DNA of 64,000 bases from the NCBI RefSeq assembly GCF_012641365.1, contig NZ_JABAIM010000003.1:62001-126000 (forward strand), given 5' to 3'. Below, piece after piece: positions 1 to 9,492 of the stretch. A program made the translations under genes and the position numbers. Position 1 is the stretch's first letter; the number at the start of each line of letters is the position of its first letter. The notes under the pieces are model-generated. The model saw only the letters and a program-made list of their open reading frames with translations. It did no database searches and had not been told where the DNA came from. The stretch comes from Leeia aquatica. GTDB lineage: Bacteria; Pseudomonadota; Gammaproteobacteria; Burkholderiales; Leeiaceae.

Positions 1-612
1 GAAGGGTGTTGCGGGGCGCTGGCCTGGCATCTGAACGATCAGGACGCGGGTAGGGATGACATGCGACGGATGGTAGACAGACTGTGGCCGCTGGTAGAAG
101 CGGGTGCGAGCGCCATCATCACCACCGCCAGTGGTTGTGGTGTGCAACTACATGAATATGCTGTACTGCTCGCGCAGGATGCCGACTATGCCTTGAGGGC
201 GGCCCGGATCAGCGCACTGGCTTGCGATGTGTCCGAAGTGGTCAGCCAACACCTGACGCCGCTGCTGCCACAGCTGAAACCCGCCGGTCCTGCACTAACC
301 CTGCACACGCCCTGCACCTTGCAGCACGGCTTGCGCAAGGCGCCGCTGCTGCAAGACCTGCTGGTCCGGCTGGGCTGGCAACTTGCACCGGTCGCCGAAA
401 GCCACCTCTGCTGTGGCTCAGCCGGCAGTTACAGCCTGTTGCAGCCCGCTCTGTCCGGCCAGCTGCGCGAGCGCAAGCTGGCCGCATTGCGCGCGGAGCA
501 GGCCGCGGTGATTGCCACCGCCAATATCGGCTGCCAGTGCCACCTGCAAGCCGGAACCCGCACACCGGTACGACACTGGATCAGTCTGCTGGCGGAGCGA
601 TTGCGGGACTGA
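1..612 (+). CDS. glcF: Glycolate oxidase iron-sulfur subunit GlcF, C-terminal part
   Basis: The 5' end lies outside the window; the open frame runs from base 1 to the stop at 610-612, giving about 203 C-terminal residues. It carries two cysteine-rich CCG-type motifs of the heterodisulfide-reductase/GlcF family: GCCGAL at the very start and LCCGSAG near residue 140, each preceded by the usual conserved cysteine context (TTASGCG and LHTPCTLQHG). In the glycolate oxidase complex this subunit passes electrons from the GlcD/GlcE flavoprotein to the membrane quinone pool. The upstream glcD and glcE would be expected just left of the window. A related two-subunit lactate or glycerol-3-phosphate Fe-S protein is the main alternative. 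Confidence 0.85.
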   Translation, partial: EGCCGALAWHLNDQDAGRDDMRRMVDRLWPLVEAGASAIITTASGCGVQLHEYAVLLAQDADYALRAARISALACDVSEVVSQHLTPLLPQLKPAGPALTLHTPCTLQHGLRKAPLLQDLLVRLGWQLAPVAESHLCCGSAGSYSLLQPALSGQLRERKLAALRAEQAAVIATANIGCQCHLQAGTRTPVRHWISLLAERLRD

Positions 613-710
613 GTGCCTGAGCCACTGACCCGCTTCAAGCCAAAATCCTGCAACTGGACACCGGGGCTGCTGCACTGCCATCATGGCAAGCTGATTGATC
701 GGAATACCCT

Positions 711-1508
711 ATGTTCTCTCTGGAAAGCTCGCTGTCTGAAGCCACCGCCATGCTGTTTCACCGCTACAGCGGGCAGGTGGAAGCACATCCCGATTGCTGG
801 TGCATCCTCACCCCGGATAATCCTACCTTCTGGTGGGGCAATTACCTGATCTTCCCGCAGCCCCCCACGCTTAGCCGCTTTCCGCAGTGGGAGGCGCGGT
901 TTGCAGCGTTGATCAGCCAGCGCCAGCCCGGCTCAAGCCATCGGGTGTTTGCCTGGTTGGGCGAAGCAGGCGAGGCGGCGCAGTTATGCGATCAGGGCTA
1001 CCACTTGGTGGTGGCGCAGGAGTTAAGCTGCACCGAGCCGACCCTGCCTGACGACGTGGCAACACATGTGCAAGTCCGCCCACTGCACAGCGATGCCGAC
1101 TGGCAGGCAGCACTGGAGCTGGACGTCGTCAACCGCCGCCCACAGCATGCCGAGGACACCTACCGTGAGTTCAAGCTGCGGCAGCACGCCCGCTACCGGC
1201 GCATGGCTGCAGATGGTCGCGGCCACTACTACGGTGCATTCCATGGCGAGACGCTGGTCGCTGCCCTGGGGATTTATGTCAGCCCGGAAGGCTATGGCCG
1301 CTATCAGAATGTCGGCACCCACCCGGACTGGCAACGCCAAGGGATTGCCGCCCGCCTGGTACATGATGCCGGGCATCATGTCCGGCAGCACTTCCCCGTA
1401 CGTCAGCTGGTCATCGTGGCGGATGCCGCAGGCGCGCAGGCGCTCTACCGCAAGGTTGGTTTTCGGGTGGCCCGGCTGGCTTATGCGCTAGAGAAGCCGC
1501 CCGTCTGA
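711..1508 (+). CDS. GNAT family N-acetyltransferase
   Basis: This 265-residue protein has a C-terminal GNAT fold. Around residue 205 the segment VGTHPDWQRQGIAARLV gives the Q/RxxGxG/A acetyl-CoA pyrophosphate loop, followed by the typical LVIVADAAGAQALYRKVGF beta-5/alpha-4 region. The N-terminal 120 residues (WCILTPDNPTFWWGNYL) resemble the extra domain found in larger GNAT proteins. The start at 711 has only a weak GGA ribosome site. The acyl acceptor cannot be told from the sequence. It stands alone between glcF and the convergent pirin gene. Confidence 0.8.
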   Translation: MFSLESSLSEATAMLFHRYSGQVEAHPDCWCILTPDNPTFWWGNYLIFPQPPTLSRFPQWEARFAALISQRQPGSSHRVFAWLGEAGEAAQLCDQGYHLVVAQELSCTEPTLPDDVATHVQVRPLHSDADWQAALELDVVNRRPQHAEDTYREFKLRQHARYRRMAADGRGHYYGAFHGETLVAALGIYVSPEGYGRYQNVGTHPDWQRQGIAARLVHDAGHHVRQHFPVRQLVIVADAAGAQALYRKVGFRVARLAYALEKPPV

Positions 1509-1517
1509 CGCGGCTTC
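1493..1517. terminator. Hairpin between convergent genes
   Basis: GAAGCCGC (1493-1500) pairs perfectly with GCGGCTTC (1510-1517) around a 9-base loop. It spans the end of the GNAT gene and the end of the convergent pirin gene. There is no T-run, so if it ends transcription it is a weak or Rho-assisted site. Confidence 0.3.
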
Positions 1518-2205
1518 ATGGCAGGTCGAAGCGCAAGACTTCGGCCTGCTCCGCCTGATCAAGCATCAGCACATCACCGGGGTCCAGCATCAGGGCATCC
1601 CCCGCTTGCATGGGCTGCCCATTGGCCCGCAGCAGCCCGCGTACCAGATGCAGATAGCGGCGACATCCGGCAGGCACCATGCCGCGCTGCTCACCGCTCA
1701 GGCGCAAGGCATAGACACGGGCATCCTGCTTGATCGAGATCGACCCCAGTGCGCCGTCTGGTGACAGCAGCAATACCCAGCTTTGCGCCAACGCCGCTGC
1801 ATCCACATGGGTTTGCTGATAGCGCGGCGCTTCACCGCGTACCCAGGGTTCAATCCAGATTTGCAGCAAATGTGCTGGCGCTGTCGTGGAACCGTTATAT
1901 TCGCTGTGTTCCACCCCGCTGCCCGCACTCATGTACTGCAATTCACCAGGCCGCAGACTGGCTTGATGGCCCATGCTGTCTTGATGATTCAGCTGGCCCG
2001 ACAGCATCCAGGTGACGATTTCCATGTCGCGGTGACCATGGGTGGCAAAGCCCGCACCAGGCGCAATGATGTCCTCATTGATCACCCGCAGAGGCCCAAA
2101 CCCCATGAAGGCCGGGTCGTAATAACCCGCAAAGGAAAAGCTGTGCCAGCTTTGCAGCCAGCCATGATCCGCTTTGCCCCGCTCTGCCGCACGCCGCCAC
2201 TGCAT
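1516..2205 (-). CDS. Pirin family protein (YhaK/YhhW-like bicupin)
   Basis: This 229-residue protein matches the pirin family along its length, beginning RAAERGKADHGWLQSWHSFSFAGYYDP. The cupin metal ligands are visible: HGHRDMEI near residue 60 and GVEHSEYN near residue 105, giving the usual three His and one Glu. Family members bind Fe or Cu and some have quercetin 2,3-dioxygenase activity; the physiological role is generally unknown. The ATG at 2203-2205 follows a strong AGGAGGGG site. It is divergent from the NRPS gene and shares a 197-base intergenic region with it, but nothing ties the two functionally. Confidence 0.9.
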   Translation of the reverse strand: MQWRRAAERGKADHGWLQSWHSFSFAGYYDPAFMGFGPLRVINEDIIAPGAGFATHGHRDMEIVTWMLSGQLNHQDSMGHQASLRPGELQYMSAGSGVEHSEYNGSTTAPAHLLQIWIEPWVRGEAPRYQQTHVDAAALAQSWVLLLSPDGALGSISIKQDARVYALRLSGEQRGMVPAGCRRYLHLVRGLLRANGQPMQAGDALMLDPGDVLMLDQAEQAEVLRFDLP

Positions 2206-2280
2206 GACACCCCTCCTGCTGTTGCTGGCATGGTAGGCAGATCTCCATGTGCAGCGTTAGCTAAAGGTTTTGCTGGAATC

Positions 2281-2297
2281 ATTCAGCACACCTGAAT
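2281..2297. promoter_or_regulatory. Small inverted repeat between pirin and NRPS genes
   Basis: ATTCAG-CACAC-CTGAAT is a 6-bp inverted repeat with a 5-base spacer in the 197-base divergent intergenic region. It could be an operator for either gene. I see no confident -35/-10 pair beside it, and a repeat this short can arise by chance. Confidence 0.2.
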
Positions 2298-2402
2298 AAC
2301 AAAAACACATCCCATCAAAATTAGGTAAGGCTAAAATTTCCACTCCCACGCCCATGCAATTCGTGTAGCATTTCCAGCAAAAAACCATACCCAGAGGACG
2401 AC

Positions 2403-5400
2403 ATGCCCCCATCAGCACCCCATGCTGCCTCAATGCGCTTGCTGCCAGCACTGCCACGCGCTGAAACCTCAGCCACCACTTCTCGTGTGCAGCAATGGAC
2501 TTCACCCGCCCCCACTGAGCTGCAAGCACAGCTGCAGCGCTACTGCGCAGCGTCCGGACAGTGGGCGCCACAGGTACTGCAGTATGCGGGCCTGATCTGG
2601 ATGGCACGGTGCACCCACTTTGAGCAGCAGCATGTACGCTGGCAACACCCGGACGGAATGCGGGTGGTTCACCTGCAGCTGAGCCCACAGCACAGCCTGC
2701 AGTACCTGCTACACCAAGGCCTGCCGGAAAACGCCGCCAGAGACACGGCCGCCTACTGGCAACTCTCAACCCTGGACGCTCCCTTGCCGGAGGGTCTGGC
2801 CTTGGGCTTGCGTTTCAGCCTTGATCCACTCGCTCTGGAGCTGACCTGTGATGCCTCCGTGCTGGATGGCCCGTTCCTGCGTACTGCGCCAGATCAGATC
2901 TGGACCTTGCTCTCTGCTGCCTTGACGCAGCCGGATGCACCTGTGGGTCAGCTGGAGATGTTGACGCCAGCTCAGCGCACCACACAGCTGGTGCAATGGA
3001 ACCAGACTGCCCTGCCTTACCCACGAGACAGTCATCTTGCTGAGCAATTTCATCAGGTCGCCATGCGCCAGCCCGATGCCATTGCAGTCAGCCAGCAGGG
3101 TGCTCAACTGAGCTATGGCGAACTGAATAGGCAGTCCAGCCAGCTGGCACACCAGCTGTTGCAACACGGCATTCAGCCCGGCATGCGCATCGGTGTCTGT
3201 CTGCAACGCAGCCTGGCCCTGCCACTCAGCTTGCTTGCCATTCTGAAAGCAGGGGCCTGCTACGTACCGCTCGACCCGGACTACCCGGTACAACGACTTG
3301 ACTGGATGCTGGCCTTTGCCGAGTGCGCCTGGGTGCTGCTGGACCACACCACGGCTGAACGCATGCCAGCCCCGGCCTGCCCCGTGCTGCAGGTAGAGTC
3401 GCTGCTTGCACACAGTGCCGCACAGCCTCTGCATGTACCGGATGGCCAGACACAGGCAGAAGACCCCGCCTACTGCATCTATACCTCGGGCTCGACAGGC
3501 GTGCCCAAAGGGGTCATGGTCACACATCGGGGTGTACTGCGACTGGCCATGGGCAGCGGTTGGCCCTTTCCGCCCGATGCAGTCTGCCTGCAATCGTCGT
3601 CGATGGCGTTTGACGCCTCCACCTGGGAAATCTGGGGCACACTGCTGAATGGTGCACGGCTGGAATGGATGCCACCGGGACAGATCACGGCAGAAAGTGT
3701 GGCTGATGTGATTGCTCGCGAGCAGGTCAGCCATCTGGGCTGCTCCACCGGCCTGTTCCACCAGCTGGTGGAACAGCACCTGCCCAAACTGGGCAGCCTC
3801 AAGCGTCTGATTGCCGGGGGCGAGGTCATGTCCCGCGCCCATGCCCAGCGCTTTCTGGAAGCGCTGCCGGGCGCTCAACTGGTCAATGGCTACGGCCCTG
3901 CCGAGAACACCACCGCCAGTACGGCCTGCCGGCTTACCCTGCCCTTGCCGGCAGGCAGCCTGCCGATCGGGAAAGCGATTGGCAATTCCGAGTGCCTGGT
4001 ACTGGACGAACAACTACAGCTGCTGCCGCCTGGCGTGACCGGCGAGCTGTATGTCGGCGGGGATGGCTTGGCACTCGGCTACCTCAAGCAGCCTGAACTC
4101 ACTGCAGCCCGCTTCATCGACCACCCCTTTCGCCCCGGTGCACGCCTTTACCGCACCGGCGATCTGGTGCGACAACGCGCAGACGGTGTATTGCTGTTTG
4201 TGGGACGGCAGGATCATCAGGTCAAAGTACGAGGTTATCGGGTCGAGTTGCCGGAAGTTGAAGCAGCGCTGTCCAGCCTGCCTGCTATCCGGCAAGTGGC
4301 TGTCGTGGTACGGCAGGACAGCGCCCCCCCGGAGCTGGTCGCCTATCTGGTCACCGATACCCCTGCCCCCACCCGCGACAGGATCCGGGCAGCGCTTGCG
4401 GCACGACTGCCCGCCTTCATGTTGCCCACGGCCTATGTGCTGCTGCCCAACTTGCCGCGCACGCCAAACGGCAAGGTGGATCACGCCGCCTTGCCCGCGC
4501 CCGGCCGTTCCCGCCCGGTGCTGACCACCCCGTATGTGGCGCCAGAAACCGTCCTGGAAAAGCAACTGGCCGCCATCTGGGAGGCGGTGCTCGACATTGC
4601 ACCCATCGGCATGAACGATGATTTCTATGCGCTGGGTGGACACTCGCTGCGCGCCACCCAGATTACCGCGCGCATCCGCAATGAACTGGGCTTCGAGCTC
4701 TCAGTGGCCGACACACTGGCCTGGCCCAGCGTTCGACAACTCCTGGAGCGGCTGCAACACAATCGCCCTGTACTGGAAGACATCCGCCCCTGCGCACGGG
4801 AAGGCGATCACCCACTGTCGCTATCGCAAGAGCGGGTGCTGTTTCTGGAGACCCTGAATACCGACCTGCTGGCCTATAACGCACAGGCCGCGTTCCACCT
4901 GCAAGGTCCCTTGCAGGTGGATGCACTGGCACAGGCCTTGTCCGATCTGGTCGAGCGGCATGACATCCTGCGGACCACATTTCACAGCGGACGGGGCGAG
5001 CCAGTCCAGCGTGTAGCCCCAGCGTGGCAGGTACCGTTGCCGCTGCTCGATCTGAGCATGCTGGCGGCTGATGAGCAGCAGGTTCGGCTGAAACAGGAAA
5101 TCGAGCAGCGAGTCCGCCAGCGCTTCCAGCTGGACCAGCTGCCCCTGGCCTACTGGTATCTGTTCAGGCTGGCCGAAGAGCGGCATGTGCTGCTGCATGT
5201 CGAGCACCATTTTGTCCATGACGGCTGGTCATTCGGTATTTTCCTGAATGAGCTGCGTGCCTGCTATCTGGCCCGAAGTACCGGCAAGGCACCACAGTTG
5301 CCACCTGTCAGCGCTCAGTACATTGACTATGTGCACTGGCAACGCAACTGGTTGAACACCCCGCATGCCCAAGCCCAGCTGGACTACTGGGTACAACTGC

Positions 5401-8015
5401 TGCGGGGCGCACCTCCCCTGCTGGAACTGCCGACCGATCGGCCTGCACCGCCCGTACAACGGTTCCAGGGCACGGCCCAGCGGGTAGAGCTACCTGCCAG
5501 ACTGGCCAATGCCATGCGTCAGCTTTGCCAGCAGGAGGGCGTTACCCTGTTTGTCGGCCTGTATGCCGCCTATGTGGTCCTCCTGCATCGGCTGACCGGC
5601 AGTGATGATCTCTGCGTAGGTACCGCCGTCGCCAACCGGCAGCTCAAAGCCAGCGAGGGCATGATGGGCATGCTGGTCAATACCATTGCCCTGCGCAATC
5701 AGCTTAGCCCAGACCAGTCTTTCACCGGTTTGCTGCAACAAGTACGTGAGCAAACCCTGCAAGGGTTTGCCCATCAGGAATTGCCCTTTGATCGGGTGGT
5801 GGAAGCACTGTCGCCGGTGCGTAGCCTCAGCCATGCCCCGGTTTGCCAGACCTTGTTCAGCTTCCATGATGCTCCGATGCCAGACCGCCAGTGGGGTAGC
5901 CTGGAAGTCGACATCGAAGAGGCCATCAATAATGGCTCCGCCAAGTTCGCGCTCGATGTGGTCGCCATCCCGAGAGTGGAACAGCAACGGGGTACCACGC
6001 AAGAGGCCATCACCCTGATCTGGGAGTACCAGACAGCCCTGTTTGACGATGCCACCATTCGTCGCATGATAAACAGCTACTTCTGCCTGCTTGAGGCGGT
6101 GGTGGTGAACCGGCAATGTGCAATCGGCCAGCTGCCCTTGCAGGATGCTGCCCTGCAGGCGGCCACCATGCAACTGGGGCGACCGCAACCGGTTGCCGTG
6201 CAAGATATGCATCTGGCTGCGGCCTTGGCACGTCACGCCCGCAACACTCCCCAGGCGTGTGCTGTGCAACACGGCGCGCACACCCTGAGTTATGCCGAGC
6301 TGGAAGCGAAGAGCAATCAGCTGGCACGGCTCTTGAAGCCTCACACGCAGGTAGCGGATAGCCGTATTGCCCTTTGTCTGCCCCGCTCCCCGTGGCAACT
6401 GATAGCCCTGCTGGGCATCCTGAAAGCCGGCGCTGCCTATGTGCCCATCGACCCGGCCTGGCCTGCCGAACGCCAGCAGGCGGTCTTGCACGACAGTGCG
6501 GCGGTCTTGCTGCTGGGGGTTGACGCCTTGCGACAGTGCTCAGTCCGGCAGCTCCCGCTTGCTGCATGGCAGGCGGCGCTGCCCGGTCAGGACAGCCGCC
6601 CGCTGGCGCTGGATCAGGCCGGGTTGGCCTATTGCCTCTACACCTCGGGCTCGACCGGTACACCGAAGGGGGTCATGGTCGGACACCAGCAGGTCCTGCA
6701 CCAGCTGGCCGCTCTGCAGGCACATTACACGCTCAGCACAGCGGACCGGGTACTGCAAAGCGCAGCCTTGACCTTCGATGTCTCGGTGGGCGAAATCTTC
6801 ATGGCATGGTCGGCAGGGGCCTGCCTGGTGCTACGCGAAGAGGCCTGGATGGATAGTCTGCCGCGTTGGGTCAGCGCGGCCAGCCAGGCAGCAATCACCG
6901 TGGCAGACTTGCCCACTGCATTCTGGTCCACACTGGCACAGGAGGCCTCGCTCAGCCTGCCACCCAGCCTGCGCCTGATCCTGATTGGCGGCGAAGCCGT
7001 CAGCCCGGTGGCCTTGCAAGCCTGGTTTGCACGCCCTCAGCCCCTGCCTCGGCTGCTCAATGCCTATGGCCCCACGGAGACCACCATCAACGCCACGCTG
7101 TGTGAACCCCGACCGGATGGCAGCAACTGGCACGCCATTGGTCGCCCGCTCGCCAACAGCCCGCTGCATGTGCTGGACCTGTCCGGCCAGCCGGTGCCGG
7201 TGGGTGTGGCAGGCGAGCTCTACATCAGTGGGCCCTGTGTGGCGCAAGGCTATCTGAACCAGCCCGAGCTGACAGCATCACGTTTTCTGCCCGACCCCTA
7301 CCTGCCCGGCCAGCGCATGTATCGCACCGGAGACCGGGTTCGCTGGCGAGCCGATGGCGAGCTGGACTTCCTCGGGCGCCTGGATCAACAGCTGAAACTC
7401 AGAGGGTTCCGCATCGAGCCGGGTGAAGTGGAGGCCGCACTGCAGCGTTGTCCGGGTGTCAGGGCATGTGTCGCCTTCATTCGGGAGCAACAGGGTGAGC
7501 CGATGCTGGTTGCCTGCCTGGAAGGGCACGCGGAGGTCAGCCTGGTGAAGCAGCAGCTGCAGCAAGCCTTGCCCGCTTACATGGTGCCGAGTTCTTTTCT
7601 GGTAGTGCCGCAATTACCGCTGACGGCGCAAGGCAAAGTGGATCGCCGCGCCCTGTTGCAACTCCCCTGGCCAGAACCGGACCGGGGAGAGGCCACATCG
7701 CCGTGCAGCGAGATGGAAATACGGCTGCAGCCACTGTGGCAACACGCACTAGGGCGCCCGGTTGGCCTCCAGGACAACTTCTTCACCGCAGGCGGGCATT
7801 CCCTGCTGGCCATGAAGCTGATCGCTCAAATCGAAGCGGAACTGGGGCTGAGCCTCAACCTGCGCACCCTGTTTGAGCACCCGACACTGGCGGAACTGGC
7901 CCTGTGGCTTGAGCAGCAACAGGTATCGGAAGAGGATGAGGCCGCCGCCATCCTGGCGGAACTGTCTCATTTGTCGGATGAGGAGATCGCCGCCCTGCTG
8001 GACAAGGTGAACTAA
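2403..8015 (+). CDS. Two-module non-ribosomal peptide synthetase without release domain
   Basis: The 1870-residue protein reads [partial C]-A1-T1-C-A2-T2. A1 (about 210-700) has IYTSGSTG near 359, NGYGPAENTT near 494, YRTGDLVR and the catalytic Lys in PNGKVD. T1 has LGGHS near 743. The complete C domain (about 803-1230) has HHFVHDG at 935-941. A2 (about 1270-1740) has LYTSGSTG, NAYGPTETT and AQGKVD. T2 has GGHSLLAMKL near 1797. The first 200 residues look like the end of a condensation domain with no HHxxxDG, which suits a loading module. After T2 there is only an acidic tail ending LSDEEIAALLDKVN, with no thioesterase, reductase or terminal C domain. An AGAGGACG site fixes the ATG at 2403. 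No MbtH, phosphopantetheinyl transferase or transporter is adjacent, so the product, presumably a dipeptide, is unknown. Confidence 0.93.
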   Translation: MPPSAPHAASMRLLPALPRAETSATTSRVQQWTSPAPTELQAQLQRYCAASGQWAPQVLQYAGLIWMARCTHFEQQHVRWQHPDGMRVVHLQLSPQHSLQYLLHQGLPENAARDTAAYWQLSTLDAPLPEGLALGLRFSLDPLALELTCDASVLDGPFLRTAPDQIWTLLSAALTQPDAPVGQLEMLTPAQRTTQLVQWNQTALPYPRDSHLAEQFHQVAMRQPDAIAVSQQGAQLSYGELNRQSSQLAHQLLQHGIQPGMRIGVCLQRSLALPLSLLAILKAGACYVPLDPDYPVQRLDWMLAFAECAWVLLDHTTAERMPAPACPVLQVESLLAHSAAQPLHVPDGQTQAEDPAYCIYTSGSTGVPKGVMVTHRGVLRLAMGSGWPFPPDAVCLQSSSMAFDASTWEIWGTLLNGARLEWMPPGQITAESVADVIAREQVSHLGCSTGLFHQLVEQHLPKLGSLKRLIAGGEVMSRAHAQRFLEALPGAQLVNGYGPAENTTASTACRLTLPLPAGSLPIGKAIGNSECLVLDEQLQLLPPGVTGELYVGGDGLALGYLKQPELTAARFIDHPFRPGARLYRTGDLVRQRADGVLLFVGRQDHQVKVRGYRVELPEVEAALSSLPAIRQVAVVVRQDSAPPELVAYLVTDTPAPTRDRIRAALAARLPAFMLPTAYVLLPNLPRTPNGKVDHAALPAPGRSRPVLTTPYVAPETVLEKQLAAIWEAVLDIAPIGMNDDFYALGGHSLRATQITARIRNELGFELSVADTLAWPSVRQLLERLQHNRPVLEDIRPCAREGDHPLSLSQERVLFLETLNTDLLAYNAQAAFHLQGPLQVDALAQALSDLVERHDILRTTFHSGRGEPVQRVAPAWQVPLPLLDLSMLAADEQQVRLKQEIEQRVRQRFQLDQLPLAYWYLFRLAEERHVLLHVEHHFVHDGWSFGIFLNELRACYLARSTGKAPQLPPVSAQYIDYVHWQRNWLNTPHAQAQLDYWVQLLRGAPPLLELPTDRPAPPVQRFQGTAQRVELPARLANAMRQLCQQEGVTLFVGLYAAYVVLLHRLTGSDDLCVGTAVANRQLKASEGMMGMLVNTIALRNQLSPDQSFTGLLQQVREQTLQGFAHQELPFDRVVEALSPVRSLSHAPVCQTLFSFHDAPMPDRQWGSLEVDIEEAINNGSAKFALDVVAIPRVEQQRGTTQEAITLIWEYQTALFDDATIRRMINSYFCLLEAVVVNRQCAIGQLPLQDAALQAATMQLGRPQPVAVQDMHLAAALARHARNTPQACAVQHGAHTLSYAELEAKSNQLARLLKPHTQVADSRIALCLPRSPWQLIALLGILKAGAAYVPIDPAWPAERQQAVLHDSAAVLLLGVDALRQCSVRQLPLAAWQAALPGQDSRPLALDQAGLAYCLYTSGSTGTPKGVMVGHQQVLHQLAALQAHYTLSTADRVLQSAALTFDVSVGEIFMAWSAGACLVLREEAWMDSLPRWVSAASQAAITVADLPTAFWSTLAQEASLSLPPSLRLILIGGEAVSPVALQAWFARPQPLPRLLNAYGPTETTINATLCEPRPDGSNWHAIGRPLANSPLHVLDLSGQPVPVGVAGELYISGPCVAQGYLNQPELTASRFLPDPYLPGQRMYRTGDRVRWRADGELDFLGRLDQQLKLRGFRIEPGEVEAALQRCPGVRACVAFIREQQGEPMLVACLEGHAEVSLVKQQLQQALPAYMVPSSFLVVPQLPLTAQGKVDRRALLQLPWPEPDRGEATSPCSEMEIRLQPLWQHALGRPVGLQDNFFTAGGHSLLAMKLIAQIEAELGLSLNLRTLFEHPTLAELALWLEQQQVSEEDEAAAILAELSHLSDEEIAALLDKVN

Positions 8016-8034
8016 GCCGACTGCGGGAACCCTG

Positions 8035-8065
8035 CCGTGCCCTCTCTGTAGCAGAGGGGGCACGG
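8035..8065. terminator. Shared hairpin terminator between NRPS and trhP
   Basis: CCGTGCCCTCTCT (8035-8047) pairs with AGAGGGGGCACGG (8053-8065), interrupted only by one wobble. It lies 20 bases after the NRPS stop and 4 bases beyond the end of the convergent trhP gene. The T-run is short, so termination in either direction is inferred from the stem. Confidence 0.6.
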
Positions 8066-8069
8066 GGCT

Positions 8070-9434
8070 TTACAACAGGCGGGCCAACAGTGCCTTGTCC
8101 AGCCCGGCCGCCAGTGGAATCTGCACGATGTGACCACTGCCCGAAGCCACTTCAACCGGGGCCCCGTCCAGCCCGCGCATGGTCTGCACCTCTACCAGAT
8201 GATTGCCGCTGGGGTGGATCACCTCTAGCCGGTCGCCCACTGCAAAGCGGTTTTTCACCACCACCTCGGCCCAGCCATCCTGTACCTGACGGACATCACC
8301 GACGTACTGGCTGCGATGCGCTTCCGACACCCCGGCGAGGTAGTTCTGGTATTCCTGGGTGTGGTGGCGCTGGTAGAAACCATCGGTATAGCCACGGTTG
8401 GCCAAGCCTTCCAGTTCACCCAGCAATGCCGGGTTGAAGGGACGGCCCGCCACCGCATCGTCAATCGCCTGTCGGTACACCTGCGCGGTGCGCGCCACGT
8501 AGTACAGCGATTTGGTGCGCCCTTCCACCTTGAGCGAATCCACGCCGATGCGGGCCAGCCTCTCGACGTGCTGCACGGCACGCAGGTCCTTGCTGTTCAT
8601 GATGTAGGTGCCGTGCTCGTCCTCAAAGATCGGCAGCAGTTCACCGGGCCGCTCTTTTTCCTCGAGAAAATAGGGACGATCTGCCAGCGGGTGGCGGGCC
8701 TGCTGGCCCAGTGCCGAGAAGGACTGATTGGCTTCTTCCAGCGCCTGCTGGTAGTTGAACCGCAGGGTTTCCACCGGGATGCGGGCGAGGTCGCCACTGG
8801 CATCTTCATTGGCGTTCTGCACCTTGTAATCCCAGCGGCAGGAGTTGGTGCAGGTGCCCTGGTTCGGGTCGCGATGGTTAAAGTAGCCCGACAGCAAGCA
8901 GCGCCCTGAATAGGCGATGCACAGTGCCCCATGCACGAATACTTCCAGCTCCATGTCCGGGCAGGTTTGGCGGATTTCTTCCACCTCATCCAGCGACAGC
9001 TCGCGCGAAAGGATCACCCGGGTGAGGCCAACAGACTTCCAGAACTTCACATCCGCCCAGTTGACCGCATTGGCCTGCACCGACAGGTGAATCGGCACCT
9101 CAGGCCATTTCTCACGTACCAGCATGATCAGGCCAGGATCGGCCATGATCAGCGCATCCGGCTTCATCGCCACCACCGGCGCCATGTCGTGCAGATAGGT
9201 CTTGAGCTTGGCGTTATGGGCAAAAATGTTGCTGGCCACAAAGAATTGCTTGCCGCGCGCATGCGCCCCTTCGATACCGGCCTGCAATACCTCCAGCGTG
9301 GAGAATTCGTTATTGCGCGCCCGCAGGCTGTAGCGCGGCTGACCGGCGTACACGGCGTCCGCGCCAAAATCGAAAGCAGCGTGCATCTTGTCGAGAGAGC
9401 CCGCAGGCAGCAACAGTTCGGGGGCACGTAACAT
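8070..9434 (-). CDS. trhP: Prephenate-dependent tRNA uridine-34 hydroxylase TrhP (YegQ, peptidase U32 family)
   Basis: This 454-residue protein follows E. coli YegQ/TrhP closely from ADAVYAGQPRYSLR to NRGYTDGFYQRHH, and length is as expected (453 in E. coli). The U32 signature ELEVFVHGALCIAYSGRC is present near residue 170, followed by GTCTNSCRW. These cysteines are thought to bind an iron-sulfur centre. TrhP makes 5-hydroxyuridine at tRNA position 34, the precursor of cmo5U/mcmo5U, using a prephenate-derived cofactor. It is a core translation gene and convergent with the NRPS gene. Despite the U32 name, it is not expected to be a protease. Confidence 0.92.
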   Translation of the reverse strand: MLRAPELLLPAGSLDKMHAAFDFGADAVYAGQPRYSLRARNNEFSTLEVLQAGIEGAHARGKQFFVASNIFAHNAKLKTYLHDMAPVVAMKPDALIMADPGLIMLVREKWPEVPIHLSVQANAVNWADVKFWKSVGLTRVILSRELSLDEVEEIRQTCPDMELEVFVHGALCIAYSGRCLLSGYFNHRDPNQGTCTNSCRWDYKVQNANEDASGDLARIPVETLRFNYQQALEEANQSFSALGQQARHPLADRPYFLEEKERPGELLPIFEDEHGTYIMNSKDLRAVQHVERLARIGVDSLKVEGRTKSLYYVARTAQVYRQAIDDAVAGRPFNPALLGELEGLANRGYTDGFYQRHHTQEYQNYLAGVSEAHRSQYVGDVRQVQDGWAEVVVKNRFAVGDRLEVIHPSGNHLVEVQTMRGLDGAPVEVASGSGHIVQIPLAAGLDKALLARLL

Positions 9435-9492
9435 GATGAGGTCCGGATTGCGTGGTGAAGGGGCGTTATTCTAACGAAAAAACAGAAAAGAA

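Noticed and set aside
2766-4013. A 415-codon open frame on the minus strand opposite the NRPS
   Set aside because: It lies wholly within a clear NRPS adenylation domain and has a low-complexity Gln/Gly-rich translation with no domain. GC-rich genes make such antisense frames.
2403-8015. Siderophore synthetase role for the NRPS
   Set aside because: No catecholate or hydroxamate enzymes, receptor, transporter or Fur-box context is near it.
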